A DNA stretch of 64,000 nt from Natronococcus pandeyae (GTDB taxonomy: Archaea > Halobacteriota > Halobacteria > Halobacteriales > Natrialbaceae). Both the position numbers and the translations under genes were made by a program. Each line of letters opens with the position of its first letter. Positions within the stretch are counted from its first letter, which is position 1. Positions 53,918 to 60,846 of the stretch are shown piece after piece. The stretch lies in assembly GCF_008122205.1 (NCBI RefSeq), contig NZ_PHNJ01000006.1, positions 224,394 to 288,393 of the forward strand, read 5' to 3'. The notes under the pieces are model-generated. The model saw nothing but the letters and a program-made list of their open reading frames with translations. It made no database searches and had not been told where the DNA came from.

Positions 53918-54340
53918 GTGTACGTCTTCGTCTACGGAACGCTGACCGATCCGGATCGGGTCGAAACCGTCCTCGCGAGCGTCCCTGGCGCACGGTACGA
54001 ACTCGAGTCGGGCGCGATCCTCGAGGGACTGCGTCGGGTCGAGGGCGAGTATCCGACGCTGGCTCCGGGCGACCGCGTCGAAGGACGCCTGCTCGCGGTC
54101 GACGAGCGCGGACTCGAGGCTCTCGATCGGTACGAGGGCGTCGATCGGGGACTGTACGAACGGATCGCGGTTCCGATCGCCGACGAGCGGGGCGGCGACG
54201 GCGACGTCTGGATCTACGTCGGTGATCCCGACCGACTCGGGGTCACGGAACGCGTCGACTGGCCCGACGGAGAGTCGCTGGCGGAACGCGTTCGAACCTA
54301 CGTTTCGCGCCAGGACGTCGTGGCACGCCGTGACGAATGA
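53918..54340 (+). CDS. Gamma-glutamylcyclotransferase-like protein
   Basis: A 140-residue small fold protein. It starts VYVFVYGTLTDPDRVETVLA, with the family's YGTL motif, and has LDRYEGVDRGLYERIAVPIA with the conserved Glu (EG). These proteins cleave gamma-glutamyl groups or other amides; the actual substrate is unknown. The GTG at 53918 starts at the family N-terminus. An upstream GTG (53861) is possible. It diverges from the surface-protein gene. Confidence 0.8.
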   Translation: MYVFVYGTLTDPDRVETVLASVPGARYELESGAILEGLRRVEGEYPTLAPGDRVEGRLLAVDERGLEALDRYEGVDRGLYERIAVPIADERGGDGDVWIYVGDPDRLGVTERVDWPDGESLAERVRTYVSRQDVVARRDE

Positions 54341-54342
54341 CG

Positions 54343-54580
54343 ACCGTCTGTCTCACGTCTGACGCCGGGATTTTCCCGCCGCCCTCTTGCGGTTTCACTT
54401 TCGCTCCGGGTACATGGGTTTTATGTTCCCTGCGTACGCGACTACAGTCGCACGTCACACGCCGTGCAATACCCTGTATTCCCTGTCGTGTTGCCGTTCC
54501 GGCAGCACCGACCTATCGGGCGTGCAATGGTGGGGGCCCGTTTCCGGACCCCATTCCCGATAGTAAATCCTTACAGTAGG
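54343..54580 (+). ncRNA. Candidate structured RNA before the threonine deaminase gene
   Basis: A 238-base region with at least five independent stems: a CGGGA/TCCCG stem (near 54366-54378), GCGAC/GTCGC (near 54439-54452), an AATAC/GTATT stem (near 54470-54482), a 12-bp stem of GTCG plus TGTTGCCG facing CGGCAGCA plus CGAC (near 54486-54514), and an outer CTATCGGG/CCCGATAG stem around a GC-rich hairpin (near 54512-54563). No coding frame is credible. It could be a leader or a separate RNA; I cannot name a family. Confidence 0.4.
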
Positions 54581-54598
54581 TAGCGAGTAGTCAACGGT

Positions 54599-55810
54599 AT
54601 GCTTCACCTCTCGGATATTCTCGAGGCTCGCGACCGCGTTCGCGAGACGTCGCGACACACGCCGCTCGAGTACTCCCACACCTACTCGTCGATGACCGGT
54701 GCCGACGTCTACCTGAAACTGGAGAACGTTCAGCGAACGGGATCATTCAAGATCCGCGGTGCGACGAACCGGATCGCGACGCTCTCGGACGAGGAGAAGG
54801 AAGCCGGCGTCGTCACGGCGAGCGCGGGCAACCACGCTCAGGGCGTCGCGCTCGCGGCGACCCGTTCGGGCGTCGACTCGACGATCGTCATGCCCGAACA
54901 CGCGCCGATCTCGAAGGTGAAGGCGACCAGAAACTACGGCGCGGAGGTCGTCCTCGAGGGAACCGACTACAGCCAGGCCGCCGAGCGCGCCCACGAGATC
55001 GAGCGCGAGGAGAACCGGACCTACCTCCACGCGTTCGACGACCCGGACGTGATGGCCGGCCAGGGGACGATCGGCCTCGAGATCCTCGAGGACGAACCCG
55101 ACATCGACACCGTCGTCGTCCCGATCGGCGGCGGTGGACTCATCAGCGGGGTTGCGACGGCGATCAAGGAACGCAATCCGGATGCGCGCGTGATCGGCGT
55201 CCAGGCGGACGGGGCCTCGAGCGCCGCGCCGTCACTCAATAAAGGCGAGCGGGTTTCGATCGACGGCGTCGACACCATCGCCGACGGGATCGCGACCCGC
55301 AGCCTCGGCGAACGGCCGTTCAGGACGATCCAGGAGCACGTCGACGACATCGTGACCGTCTCGGATCCGGAGATCGCCGTCGCGATCACCTACCTGCTCG
55401 AGCGCTCGAAGACCGTCGTCGAGGGCGCGGGCGCCGTCTCGCTCGCCGCCCTCCTGTTCGAGACGTTCGACTACGACGAGGACGAGACGATCGTCCCCAT
55501 CCTCAGCGGCGGCAACGTCGACCTCAACACGCTCACCAACATCATCGTCCGCGGTCTCGTCGAGACCGGCCGCTATCTCAAGATCAGAACGGTGCTGAAA
55601 GATCAGCCGGGTTCCCTCGAGTCGCTGCTCGCGATTCTCACGGCCTACCAGGCGAATATCTATGCGATCCACCACGACCGCACCTCGCGGGACGTCGAGA
55701 TGAACGACACCGAGGTCGAGATCGAACTCGAGATGCGCGGCCAGGAACACGTCGACGACTTCCTCGCGGCGCTTCGGGACGACGGGTACGACGTCGACGT
55801 CCTCGCGTAG
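54599..55810 (+). CDS. ilvA: Threonine ammonia-lyase with ACT domain
   Basis: A 403-residue PLP enzyme that makes 2-oxobutanoate from threonine, the first step to isoleucine. The PLP Lys is in RTGSFKIRGATN, the loop VTASAGNHAQGVALA binds cofactor, and IGGGGLISGVATAI holds the phosphate loop. The C-terminal ACT domain (about residues 325-400; KIRTVLKDQPGSLESLLAIL) would bind an allosteric amino acid. A RidA gene starts 75 bases downstream. The region upstream contains possible RNA structure. Confidence 0.94.
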   Translation: MLHLSDILEARDRVRETSRHTPLEYSHTYSSMTGADVYLKLENVQRTGSFKIRGATNRIATLSDEEKEAGVVTASAGNHAQGVALAATRSGVDSTIVMPEHAPISKVKATRNYGAEVVLEGTDYSQAAERAHEIEREENRTYLHAFDDPDVMAGQGTIGLEILEDEPDIDTVVVPIGGGGLISGVATAIKERNPDARVIGVQADGASSAAPSLNKGERVSIDGVDTIADGIATRSLGERPFRTIQEHVDDIVTVSDPEIAVAITYLLERSKTVVEGAGAVSLAALLFETFDYDEDETIVPILSGGNVDLNTLTNIIVRGLVETGRYLKIRTVLKDQPGSLESLLAILTAYQANIYAIHHDRTSRDVEMNDTEVEIELEMRGQEHVDDFLAALRDDGYDVDVLA

Positions 55811-55884
55811 GAACCGTCGAGTCGCTCGGCGACGGTCAGTTCGACAACAGTACCGTTAAGTTGTGCTGTGCGGACAGTTCGAGC

Positions 55885-56265
55885 ATGAAACGGATCATCA
55901 GCACGGACGAGGCACCCGCGGCCGTCGGCGCCTACAGTCAGGCGGCGACCGACGACTCGCTGCTGTTTACCGCCGGTCAGATTCCGCTCACCACCGACGA
56001 CGAACTGCTCGACGACGAACCGATCGAACGCCAGACCGAACAGGCCCTCGACAACCTCGTCGCCGTGCTCGAGGAAGGGGGCGCGGACGTCGGGGACATC
56101 CTCAAGGTAACCATCTTCCTCGACGATATCGGGGACTTCGACGCGATGAACGAGACCTACGCCGGCTACTTCGACGACGAGCCGCCGGCTCGGAGCGCCG
56201 TCGAGGTCGCCGCCCTCCCCAAGGGCGTCGGCGTCGAGGTCGAAGCCATCGCCTCGCTCGAGTGA
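55885..56265 (+). CDS. ridA: RidA-family imine deaminase
   Basis: A 126-residue protein. It begins MKRIISTDEAPAAVGAYSQA and has LFTAGQIPLTTDDELL, ALDNLVAVLEEGGADVGDIL and PPARSAVEVAALPKGVGVEV; the Arg of PARSAVEV is the conserved residue that binds the substrate carboxylate. RidA hydrolyses 2-aminoacrylate and 2-iminobutyrate, the reactive product of threonine deaminase, whose gene is directly upstream. This is therefore a functional pair. The start MKRIIST was chosen where the family begins. Confidence 0.93.
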   Translation: MKRIISTDEAPAAVGAYSQAATDDSLLFTAGQIPLTTDDELLDDEPIERQTEQALDNLVAVLEEGGADVGDILKVTIFLDDIGDFDAMNETYAGYFDDEPPARSAVEVAALPKGVGVEVEAIASLE

Positions 56266-56273
56266 CGACACGG

Positions 56274-56522
56274 ATGACCGGGGGCGGCACCGAGGCGGAG
56301 TCCACGCTCTCGCCACGAGTGAAGTCGGCCCTGCTGTGGGGCGCCGTGGGCGTCCTCTCGTTTCTGGTGCTCGTCCAGGGATACGCCCTGCTCGTCGAAC
56401 CGCTCGTGACGATCACGCAAGGCGTGGTGATCGCGCTTCTCGTCGGTGTCGGTGCCGCTGGCGGGGCCTACCTGCTCGAGCATCGAGTCGCCGCGTGGTC
56501 GGCGCAACGGGCGTCGGAGTGA
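56274..56522 (+). CDS. Small two-TM haloarchaeal membrane protein
   Basis: An 82-residue protein, with two hydrophobic segments: SALLWGAVGVLSFLVLVQGY and VTITQGVVIALLVGVGAAGG. The ends are charged. It begins nine bases after ridA (or with a GTG overlapping its stop) and probably belongs to the ilvA-ridA transcript. I recognise no enzyme motif. The ATG start MTGGGTEAE was preferred. Confidence 0.75.
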   Translation: MTGGGTEAESTLSPRVKSALLWGAVGVLSFLVLVQGYALLVEPLVTITQGVVIALLVGVGAAGGAYLLEHRVAAWSAQRASE

Positions 56523-56569
56523 CCGCGTCTCGTAACAGTTAAACGACGGACGTGGTTAGGATAAGCTGA

Positions 56570-56650
56570 GCCAGGATGGCCGAACGGTAAGGCGCACGCC
56601 TGGAAAGCGTGTTCCCTTTGGGATTCTGGGTTCAAATCCCAGTCCTGGCG
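56570..56650 (+). tRNA. tRNA-Ser (GGA anticodon)
   Basis: A complete class II tRNA. The acceptor stem is GCCAGGA/TCCTGGC with discriminator G. The D-arm follows (GCCGAACGGTAAGGC). The anticodon stem CACGC/GCGTG carries the loop CTGGAAA, with anticodon GGA. A long variable arm (TTCCCTTTGGGA) marks Ser/Leu-type tRNA, and the T-arm CTGGG/CCCAG encloses TTCAAAT. CCA is not encoded. A degenerate copy of it lies 70 bases downstream. Confidence 0.96.
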
Positions 56651-56686
56651 TATTTTGCCACGAGCAAACTCGCGAGTGGCAAATAC
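56650..56686 (+). terminator. Hairpin just after tRNA-Ser
   Basis: GTATTTTGCCAC and GTGGCAAATAC are reverse complements apart from one extra T. The loop is about 14 bases. It begins at the discriminator base of the tRNA. It could act in processing or termination, or be an old insertion end. Confidence 0.45.
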
Positions 56687-56720
56687 CCGACGAGTGGGAT
56701 TTGAAGCCCTGGAAGTCGCA

Positions 56721-56795
56721 GCCCCGGAACGGCCGAACGGAGTGAGGCCGCATGCCCGGAACGTCTTCCTATGGGTTCAAATCCCAGTCCTGGCG
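56721..56795 (+). pseudogene. tRNA-Ser relic
   Basis: The sequence GCCCCGGAACGGCCGAACGG, then AGTGAGGCCGCATGCCCGGA, then TGGGTTCAAATCCCAGTCCT follows the order of the nearby tRNA-Ser: acceptor, D-arm and T-arm are recognisable. The anticodon arm and variable arm are degraded or missing, and the acceptor ends no longer pair (GCCCCGG with TCCTGGC). The last 25 bases (56772-56796) are identical to the end of the true tRNA (56627-56651). It is non-functional. Confidence 0.75.
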
Positions 56796-56850
56796 TCTCT
56801 TCGATCTCAACCCACCGAGCGGCGCGAGTCGCTCGAGCAGCCCCCGCCAC

Positions 56851-56976
56851 CTACTGTTCGATCTCGACCGGCCGGTCACAGGCGATCCAGCGATCGGGGT
56901 CCTCGCACTCGCGAACTTCGAAGAAGCCGTCTTCGCTGAACGACGCTTCGTAGGTCGGATCCTGATTCGAACTCAT
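56851..56976 (-). CDS. 41-residue conserved-looking small protein
   Basis: An open frame starting ATG and encoding MSSNQDPTYEASFSEDGFFE, then VRECEDPDRWIACDRPVEI, and ending at a stop. It is acidic with two Cys and resembles a family of short haloarchaeal proteins of the type SxxGFFEVRxxxxPDRWI, which I recall but cannot name. It lies between the tRNA relic and the SRAP gene, on the opposite strand. Function unknown. Confidence 0.55.
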   Translation of the reverse strand: MSSNQDPTYEASFSEDGFFEVRECEDPDRWIACDRPVEIEQ

Positions 56977-57237
56977 AGGCGAGGCGAGTACGGCACCCCC
57001 AATCAGTACGAGCGACTTACTGGCGCCAACTGGCGGTAAACCGGCGCCTACGCCTCCGTTTCGTCCCGTGAAATGGGTAGGACTCGCTCGAGCGGCGGAT
57101 CGCCGCTCGGGCGGTCTACGGTCGGGAGCGTACCGGATCGAGCCATCACTAACAGCCGGTTGCCTGGAAAGATATTGTCTACCACATCAACTCCTGGAAA
57201 CGAGACTGCCTTTGGTATGGACGGCGTACTGCGACGC
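56977..57237. other. Intergenic, possible gene remnant
   Basis: About 260 bases. A minus-strand open frame (57048-57239, 63 codons; SFPGVDVVDNIFPGNRLLVM) has atypical codon use at its start and could be a fragment of a larger protein, but no family was recognised. TGGCGCCA and CCGGCGCC palindromic motifs occur near 57020-57055. Confidence 0.4.
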
Positions 57238-57939
57238 ATGTGCGGCCGCTACACACTCTTCGTCGAGCAGGACGACCTCGAGGAGCGCTTCGACGCCCGG
57301 TTTCGTGACTCGTTCTCGCCGCGGTACAACGCCGCGCCGGGACAGCAGTTGCCGGTGATCACGAACGACGAACCCGAAACCGTACGGCGGCTGAAGTGGG
57401 GGTTGGTACCGTCGTGGGCCGACGACGATAGCGGCGGGCTGATCAACGCGCGTGCGGAGTCCGTCGACGAGAAACCGAGTTTCCGGGCGGCATACGAGCG
57501 ACGCAGATGTCTGGTCCCGGCGGACGGCTTCTACGAGTGGGTCGAGACCGGCGACGAAGGCGGGAAGCAGCCCTACCGGGTCGCCTTCGAGGACGACCGG
57601 CCGTTCGCGATGGCGGGGCTGTGGGAGCGGTGGGAGCCCGAAACAACCCAGACGGGTCTCGACGCGTTCGGAGGTGGAGTCGAAGCGGACGGTGATGACG
57701 GCCCGCTCGAGACGTTTACCGTGATCACCACCGAGCCGAACGACCTGGTCGCGGAGCTACACCACCGGATGGCCGTGATCCTCGAACCCGGCCGCGAACG
57801 AGAGTGGCTGACGGGCGACGATCCCCAGGGGTGCCTCGAGCCGTATCCGGCCGACGAACTGCGAGCGTACCCGGTCTCGACGGCCGTCAACGATCCAGCC
57901 ACCGATGAGCCGTCGCTGGTCGAACCGCTCGAGTCGTGA
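57238..57939 (+). CDS. SRAP-domain protein (HMCES/YedK family)
   Basis: A 233-residue protein that crosslinks to abasic sites in single-stranded DNA. It starts MCGRYTLF: Cys2 is the catalytic residue once Met is removed, which fixes the start. Other conserved residues are Asn in LINARAESV, Glu in DGFYEWVET and His in ELHHRMAVIL. The C-terminus carries an acidic extension (PYPADELRAYPVSTAVNDPA). It acts in DNA repair, protecting abasic sites. No operon partner is evident. Confidence 0.94.
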   Translation: MCGRYTLFVEQDDLEERFDARFRDSFSPRYNAAPGQQLPVITNDEPETVRRLKWGLVPSWADDDSGGLINARAESVDEKPSFRAAYERRRCLVPADGFYEWVETGDEGGKQPYRVAFEDDRPFAMAGLWERWEPETTQTGLDAFGGGVEADGDDGPLETFTVITTEPNDLVAELHHRMAVILEPGREREWLTGDDPQGCLEPYPADELRAYPVSTAVNDPATDEPSLVEPLES

Positions 57940-58102
57940 TCGGCGCCACAGCATCTACTTAAATATCGCCGATGATCGCATCGACTACTCGACGAGACCC
58001 ATGATATAGTGTGACATAATATTGCGCTCACCAGCGCGCACTACTGCGGTTTCAGCTACACGATCTCGCTAACCGGGGTCACCACAGACACTCAATAACG
58101 GC

Positions 58103-58112
58103 ATATTTATAT
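58103..58112 (+). promoter_or_regulatory. TATA box for the thermosome gene
   Basis: ATATTTATAT lies about 29-38 bases before the thermosome ATG. It is followed by a short GC-rich stretch and then the start, as in archaeal heat-responsive promoters. A second AT-rich block (CTTAAATA) is near 57957. Confidence 0.55.
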
Positions 58113-58140
58113 AGAAGGGCAATCAATGATTCGAGCGACT

Positions 58141-59805
58141 ATGAGCCAGCGAATGCAGCAGGGTCAGCCGATGATCGTGATGAGCGAAGATTCCCAGCGC
58201 GTCAAGGACCAGGACGCGCAGGATTACAACATTCGCGCCGCTCGAGCGGTCGCTGAGGCCGTTCGCTCGACACTCGGCCCGAAGGGAATGGACAAGATGC
58301 TCGTCGACTCGATGGGATCGGTAACGATCACCAACGACGGCGTCACCATCCTTCAGGAGATGGACATCGACAACCCGACGGCCGAGATGATCATCGAGGT
58401 CGCCGAGACCCAGGAGGACGAGGCTGGCGACGGCACCACGACGGCCGTCGCGATCGCCGGCGAACTCCTCAAGAACGCCGAGGACCTCCTCGAGCAGGAC
58501 ATCCACCCGACGGCGATCATCAAGGGCTTCCACCTCGCCAGCGAGCAGGCCCGCGAGGAGATCGACGACATCGCCACCGACGTCGACACCGAGGACGAGG
58601 ACCTCCTGCGTTCGGTCGCCGAAACCTCGATGACGGGCAAGGGCACCGAGGTCAACAAGGAGCACCTCGCCCAGCTCATCGTCGACGCCATCAGCCAGGT
58701 TACCGTCGAGAGCGAGGAGGGCGACAACGTCGTCGACCTCGAGTTCCTCAACATCGAAACCCAGACCGGCCGCAGCGCCGGCGAATCCGACCTCCTCGAG
58801 GGCGGCATCATCGACAAGGACCCCGTCCACGACAACATGCCCACCGAGGCGGAAGACGCCGACATCCTGCTGCTGAACTCCCCGATCGAGGTCGAGGAGG
58901 CCGACGTCGACACCGAGGTCTCCGTCACGGATCCCGACCAGCTCCAGAAGTTCCTCGACCGCGAGGAGAAGCAGCTCCGCCAGAAGGTCGACAAGATCGT
59001 CGACCTCGACGCCGACGTCGTCTTCTGCCAGAAGGGCATCGACGACCTCGCACAGCACTACCTCGCCAAGGAGGGCATCCTCGCCGTCCGCCGCGCAAAG
59101 AAGTCCGATCTCGAGTTCCTCAAGGAAGTCGTCGGCGCGAACATCGTCTCCGACCTCGAGAACGCGACGACCGACGACCTCGGCTACGGTGACATCACCC
59201 GTGACGAGGAGGGCGAGATGTTCTACGTCGAGGGCGACAACGCCCACGGCGTCACGCTCCTGCTTCGCGGCTCGACCGAACACGTCGTCGACGAACTCGA
59301 GCGCGGCGTCAACGACGCGCTCGACGTCGTCGCACAGACCGTCTCCGACGGCCGCGTCCTGGCCGGCGGCGGTGCGATCGAGGTCGAACTCGCCTCGCGC
59401 CTCCGTGACTACGCCGACTCCGTCTCCGGTCGCGAGCAGCTGGCCGTCGAGGCCTTCGCGGACTCGCTCGAGCTCGTTCCGCGCGTGCTCGCCGGAAACG
59501 CCGGACTCGACTCCATCGATACGCTCGTCGACCTGCGTGCGGCCCACGACGACGGCGACATTACGGCCGGTCTGAACGTCCTCTCGGGCGACGTCGAGGA
59601 CACCTTCGAGGCTGGCGTCGTCGAGCCGGCTCACGCCAAGGAGCAGGCCGTGACCTCCGCATCCGAGGCCGCGAACCTCGTGCTCAAGATCGACGACATC
59701 ATCTCCGCCGGCGACCTGTCGACCGACAAGGGCGGCGACGAGGAAGGCGGCGCCCCAGGCGGCATGGGCGGCGGTATGGGCGGCGGCATGGGCGGCATGA
59801 TGTAA
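58141..59805 (+). CDS. thsA: Thermosome subunit (group II chaperonin)
   Basis: A 554-residue ATP-driven protein-folding subunit. The signature blocks are [20 protein letters not shown] (ATP domain), [12 protein letters not shown] (phosphate loop), [18 protein letters not shown] and the closing (GGMG)n tail ([15 protein letters not shown]). The apical domain includes the [14 protein letters not shown] helix region that covers the ring. It is transcribed from a strong TATA box and followed by a hairpin. Other subunits are not seen here. Start MSQRMQQGQ was preferred over an ATG five codons upstream. Confidence 0.97.
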   Translation: MSQRMQQGQPMIVMSEDSQRVKDQDAQDYNIRAARAVAEAVRSTLGPKGMDKMLVDSMGSVTITNDGVTILQEMDIDNPTAEMIIEVAETQEDEAGDGTTTAVAIAGELLKNAEDLLEQDIHPTAIIKGFHLASEQAREEIDDIATDVDTEDEDLLRSVAETSMTGKGTEVNKEHLAQLIVDAISQVTVESEEGDNVVDLEFLNIETQTGRSAGESDLLEGGIIDKDPVHDNMPTEAEDADILLLNSPIEVEEADVDTEVSVTDPDQLQKFLDREEKQLRQKVDKIVDLDADVVFCQKGIDDLAQHYLAKEGILAVRRAKKSDLEFLKEVVGANIVSDLENATTDDLGYGDITRDEEGEMFYVEGDNAHGVTLLLRGSTEHVVDELERGVNDALDVVAQTVSDGRVLAGGGAIEVELASRLRDYADSVSGREQLAVEAFADSLELVPRVLAGNAGLDSIDTLVDLRAAHDDGDITAGLNVLSGDVEDTFEAGVVEPAHAKEQAVTSASEAANLVLKIDDIISAGDLSTDKGGDEEGGAPGGMGGGMGGGMGGMM

Positions 59806-59806
59806 G

Positions 59807-59825
59807 CGAGATCCGAAGGATCTCG
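59807..59825 (+). terminator. Hairpin after the thermosome gene
   Basis: CGAGATCC and GGATCTCG are exact reverse complements separated by GAA, starting two bases after the stop. AATATTT follows. A further GCGAGGTTC/GAACCTCGC stem lies around 59863-59899. Typical of an end-of-transcript structure. Confidence 0.5.
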
Positions 59826-60072
59826 AATATTTGAGCGGGGAACGAAGTGACCCGCGAGAACCGCGAGGTTCGGAGCGAGCATAGCGAGCGAGAACCTCGC
59901 AAAGCGAACGGCGCATCGCGCCGTGAGCAAAGATCGGCCGACCCACTGCCACCCTCTCGAGACGCTCGTTCCGTTCGCCAACCGTTCCCGATTTTCGTAT
60001 TTTTCGCGCTGACCTCGCCCGAGGCCGTAGCCGCAGCCAAAGGCTTTGCTCGAAGGCGTGGAAGCGTCCGCT

Positions 60073-60564
60073 ATGGCCTCGCCGTTCGTCCTGCTGAAGA
60101 CGGCCGTCTTCTCGGTACTCGTTCCAGGAACTGTCGCCGGACTCGTGCCACGGTTGCTGGCCCGACGCGATCACCTTACGCTTCCGATCGAGCCTCGAGT
60201 GGCTCGAGTCGCGGGCAGTGCGTCGCTTCTCGCGGGCGTCCTGCTGTATCTCCACACCGCCTGGCGGTTCTCGGACGAGGGCGGCGGGACGCCGTCGCCG
60301 TCCGACGAACCACCGGAACTCGTGACCGGCGGCGTCTACGGCTACGTGCGAAATCCGATGTACCTCGCGGTGCTGTGCTGTATCGGCGGACAGGCGCTGC
60401 TGTACCGGTCGGCCCTCGTCTGCTGGTGGGCGGTGGGCTGCTGGCTCGGCTTCCACAACCGGGTCCTCGAGTACGAGGAACCACACCTGGTGGAGAAACA
60501 CGGCGCGGAGTACGAACGGTACCGGAATCGCGTTCCGCGGTGGATTCCGCGGCGTCGTTCGTGA
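60073..60564 (+). CDS. Isoprenylcysteine carboxyl methyltransferase-like membrane methyltransferase
   Basis: A 163-residue membrane protein with four hydrophobic segments. The family signature is GVYGYVRNPMYLAVLCC, and the SAM-binding end is EYEEPHLVEKHGAEYERYRN followed by VPRWIP. This fits the ICMT/PEMT family (DUF1295/NnrU-type relatives); the substrate is unknown. The start MASPFVLLKT precedes the first helix; nine upstream codons were rejected. Not clearly in an operon. Confidence 0.87.
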   Translation: MASPFVLLKTAVFSVLVPGTVAGLVPRLLARRDHLTLPIEPRVARVAGSASLLAGVLLYLHTAWRFSDEGGGTPSPSDEPPELVTGGVYGYVRNPMYLAVLCCIGGQALLYRSALVCWWAVGCWLGFHNRVLEYEEPHLVEKHGAEYERYRNRVPRWIPRRRS

Positions 60565-60615
60565 CTCACTACCGGAAGGCCAATGAACTATCCTCGTCGA
60601 CGCCGTACGATCGGT

Positions 60616-60756
60616 ATGTCGTATCAAACAACCATCGGCTGGTCACTGTTCTCCTCCGGCATCGTTACGCTCATCCTCAAGGTTCTGCCCGGCGATTCAC
60701 TCTGGTGGGGTCTGTTGCTGCTCGCGTTCGGCGCACTCGTACTGTATATCCGGTGA
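60616..60756 (+). CDS. 46-residue membrane peptide
   Basis: An ATG-initiated frame encoding MSYQTTIGWSLFSSGIVTLI, LKVLPGDSLWWGLLLLAFGA and LVLYIR, with two hydrophobic helices. It ends in a basic residue. The fully hydrophobic layout and isolated position (52 bases after the methyltransferase gene) suggest a real small membrane protein. No homologue can be named. Confidence 0.55.
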   Translation: MSYQTTIGWSLFSSGIVTLILKVLPGDSLWWGLLLLAFGALVLYIR

Positions 60757-60846
60757 TCGCTGCCGGCAGTGCGGGCGGTTTGCGGGTAGTGCCACGGTGA
60801 CTCGAACCGTTGCACGTTTACGATTCGAAACAGTACCGACTCGTCA

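Noticed and set aside
57048..57239. A 63-codon minus-strand frame before the SRAP gene
   Set aside because: It has some protein-like segments, but its codon use is uneven and no family was recognised. Kept only as a possible remnant.
58123..60627. An 834-codon open frame on the minus strand opposite the thermosome gene
   Set aside because: It is the mirror of a long GC-rich coding gene. Its residues are repetitive and have no family pattern; the plus-strand thermosome is unmistakable.
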